Positions 12,692 to 14,639 of a stretch of DNA of 14,639 nucleotides are shown piece by piece. The notes beneath the pieces were generated by a model. That model had not been told where the DNA came from and made no database searches. It saw nothing but the letters and a program-made list of their open reading frames with translations. Every line of letters begins with the position of its first letter. The stretch's first letter is position 1. The translations under genes were made by a program, and so were the position numbers. The DNA comes from Bacillota bacterium (GTDB lineage Bacteria > Bacillota > Proteinivoracia > UBA4975). The stretch is taken from NCBI GenBank assembly GCA_012727415.1, contig JAAYHI010000026.1:1-14639 (forward strand), given 5' to 3'.

Positions 12692-14639
12692 ATGGACTCA
12701 ATTCTGTTTGTGGCACCATTGTTTGGATTAGCAGCGTTGGTCTTTGCCTTTGTGCTGGCCCAGCGCATCACCAAGGCCGATCCCGGCAATGAGCGCATGA
12801 AAGAACTGGGCAAAGCCATTCACGACGGTGCCATGGCCTTCCTCAATCGGGAGTACAGATCCCTGATTATCTTTGTCATCGTAGTGGCGGCGGCACTGAC
12901 TGTTGGCATAGGCGCCGCCCAGAAGGATTACATAGAAGGCTTTTATACTGCCGTCTGCTTTATTGTCGGCGCAGTATTTTCTGCCCTGGCCGGCAATGTG
13001 GGTATGCGCATCGCCACTAAGGCAAATACCCGCACCGCCCAGGCTGCCAGCTCCGGAATAAACCCGGCACTGACCATCGCTTTCTCCGGCGGTGCAGTCA
13101 CTGGCATGGTAATTGTTGGTTTGGGCCTTTTGGGTATCGGCATTCTCTATATCATTTTCCGGAATGCAGATATCATCAACGGTTTTGCTTTAGGGGCCAG
13201 CTCCATTGCCCTCTTTGCCCGGGTAGGGGGAGGTATTTACACTAAAGCTGCTGACGTCGGCGCCGACCTGGTGGGCAAAGTCGAAGCAGGCATTCCTGAA
13301 GACGACCCCCGCAATCCCGCCGTCATTGCTGACAACGTCGGCGACAATGTTGGCGACGTGGCGGGCATGGGCGCAGACCTCTTTGAATCATATGTGGGTT
13401 CAATCATCGCCGCAGTTGCCCTGGCTTTTTCTGCATTTAGCGACAAGCAGCTTAATGCTGTCTTGCTGCCAATGCTAATCGCAGGCTTCGGCATAGTTTC
13501 CTCAATAATCGGCACCTTCTTCGTTCGGGTGAAAGAGGGAGGCAATGCCAGCAAGGCCCTTAACCGCGGTACCTTGATTGCCGGTGTCCTGCTCATTGTA
13601 GCCTCCTTCTTCCTCAACAATTTGCTCATCGGCGAAATTGGCTTCTTCTATGCCATTGTCGCTGGCCTGGTTGCAGGTCTCCTCATCGGGAGGATTACAG
13701 AATACTACACTTCTGCTGACTTCAAACCAGTCAAGAATATTGCCAACAGCTCCCAGACAGGGCCCGCCACCAATATCATCAGCGGCCTGGCAGTAGGAAT
13801 GCGCAGCACCATGCTGCCCATCATCCTCATTGCCATCGCCATTCTCGCCGCCTTCTTCCTGTCCTGGGATAAGGAAATGGCCAAAGGCCTGTACGGTATC
13901 TCCCTGGCTGCTGTCGGTATGCTGGGGACTGCAGGCATGACCATTGCCGTGGATGCCTATGGGCCCATCGCTGACAATGCAGGGGGCATCGCCGAAATGG
14001 CCGGTATGCCCGAAAGCGTCAGGGATATAACGGACAATCTGGACGCGGTGGGCAATACCACTGCTGCCGTAGGCAAAGGTTTTGCCATTGGTTCCGCCGC
14101 CCTTACCGCCCTGGCATTATTCTCAGCTTATACTGCTGCCGTGAAGCTCACCTCTATCAACCTTACTTCCGCTCCAGTAATTGCAGGCCTCTTCATCGGC
14201 GGCATGCTGCCCTTCCTCTTCTCAGCCCTTACCATGGATGCAGTGGGCAAGGCAGCCTTTAAGATGATTGAAGAAGTCCGCCGCCAGTTCCGGGAAATCC
14301 CCGGCATCATGGAAAACAAGGCCAAGCCCGATTACGCTCGCTGTGTTGAAATCAGCACTGCGGCAGCCATCAAGGAAATGATCATCCCCGGCCTTTTGGC
14401 GGTAGTAGTGCCGGTCTTTGTCGGGGTTGTCCTGGGGGCAGAAGCTCTTGGCGGCCTCCTGGCTGGTTCACTGGTCACCGGCGTGCTCATGGCCATCTTC
14501 ATGGCCAACTCCGGCGGCGCCTGGGACAATGCCAAGAAGTATATCGAGGGCGGCGCCCACGGGGGCAAGGGCACTCCTACCCATGCCGCTGCCGTTGTCG
14601 GCGACACCGTCGGGGACCCCTTCAAGGATACCTCCGGGC
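12692..14639 (+). CDS. hppA: Membrane ion-translocating pyrophosphatase, K+-dependent type (3' partial)
   Basis: The window holds 649 codons and the frame runs off the end. ATG 12692 follows GGAGG (12681-12685). The protein is a multi-helix membrane pump (expect about 16 helices) that hydrolyses pyrophosphate and exports H+ or Na+. Catalytic motifs are intact: GGGIYTKAADVGADLVGK (from 179), DDPRNPAVIADNVGDNVGD (204-222), GADLFES (227-233), DAYGPIADNAGG (421-432), NAKKYIEGG and GDTVGDPFKDTSG at the edge. The K+-dependence motif reads GNTTAAVGK (454-462): Ala458 and Gly461 take the places held by Lys and Thr in K+-independent pumps, so K+ activation is predicted. The pumped ion cannot be settled from these residues alone. 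Near the end THAAAVVGD has Ala where HKAAVVGD is usual. The gene follows secG by 97 bases across a terminator, and no clear promoter was seen. Confidence 0.96.
   Translation, partial: MDSILFVAPLFGLAALVFAFVLAQRITKADPGNERMKELGKAIHDGAMAFLNREYRSLIIFVIVVAAALTVGIGAAQKDYIEGFYTAVCFIVGAVFSALAGNVGMRIATKANTRTAQAASSGINPALTIAFSGGAVTGMVIVGLGLLGIGILYIIFRNADIINGFALGASSIALFARVGGGIYTKAADVGADLVGKVEAGIPEDDPRNPAVIADNVGDNVGDVAGMGADLFESYVGSIIAAVALAFSAFSDKQLNAVLLPMLIAGFGIVSSIIGTFFVRVKEGGNASKALNRGTLIAGVLLIVASFFLNNLLIGEIGFFYAIVAGLVAGLLIGRITEYYTSADFKPVKNIANSSQTGPATNIISGLAVGMRSTMLPIILIAIAILAAFFLSWDKEMAKGLYGISLAAVGMLGTAGMTIAVDAYGPIADNAGGIAEMAGMPESVRDITDNLDAVGNTTAAVGKGFAIGSAALTALALFSAYTAAVKLTSINLTSAPVIAGLFIGGMLPFLFSALTMDAVGKAAFKMIEEVRRQFREIPGIMENKAKPDYARCVEISTAAAIKEMIIPGLLAVVVPVFVGVVLGAEALGGLLAGSLVTGVLMAIFMANSGGAWDNAKKYIEGGAHGGKGTPTHAAAVVGDTVGDPFKDTSG

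Overview
The window looks like chromosomal DNA of a Gram-positive, low-to-mid-GC Firmicute, most likely in or near class Clostridia. The evidence is AGGAGG-type ribosome binding sites, frequent TTG/GTG starts, a CggR-headed glycolytic operon, a Cys4 L31 protein, rpoN next to cggR, and a K+-type membrane pyrophosphatase. I cannot name a genus. Almost everything reads rightward; only rpmE is on the minus strand.

Layout. (1) 1-1350: the C-terminal two thirds of a Uup-type ABC-F ATPase, closed by a strong hairpin terminator that overlaps its stop codon. (2) 1351-3508: an accessory patch with an AT-rich gene for a small membrane-anchored protein of unknown function, then a lipoprotein with a predicted beta-propeller. 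It ends in a hairpin shared with the convergent rpmE. (3) 3507-3707: rpmE (ribosomal protein L31). (4) 3708-5283: a divergent control region with a near-ideal sigma-54 -24/-12 promoter in front of rpoN, the sigma-54 gene itself. (5) 5307-12303: the operon cggR-gap-pgk-tpiA-gpmI-eno. It has an extended -10 promoter followed by a two-repeat CggR operator in the leader, tight or overlapping junctions, and a terminator after eno. (6) 12306-12659: secG with its own promoter and terminator. (7) 12692 to the end: hppA, a K+-dependent-type ion-pumping pyrophosphatase, cut by the window edge.

The operon encodes every step from glyceraldehyde-3-phosphate to phosphoenolpyruvate plus triose-phosphate isomerase, under a repressor that in known cases responds to fructose-1,6-bisphosphate. 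hppA recovers energy from pyrophosphate as an ion gradient. secG serves protein export.

I see no mobile element, CRISPR array, tRNA or rRNA, and no clearly new multi-gene system. The points most worth a second look are the sigma-54 promoter in front of rpoN, the GAPDH whose NAD-discriminating residues are all replaced (predicted NADP or dual use), the well-preserved CggR operator geometry with altered half-sites, and the uncharacterised membrane/lipoprotein pair.
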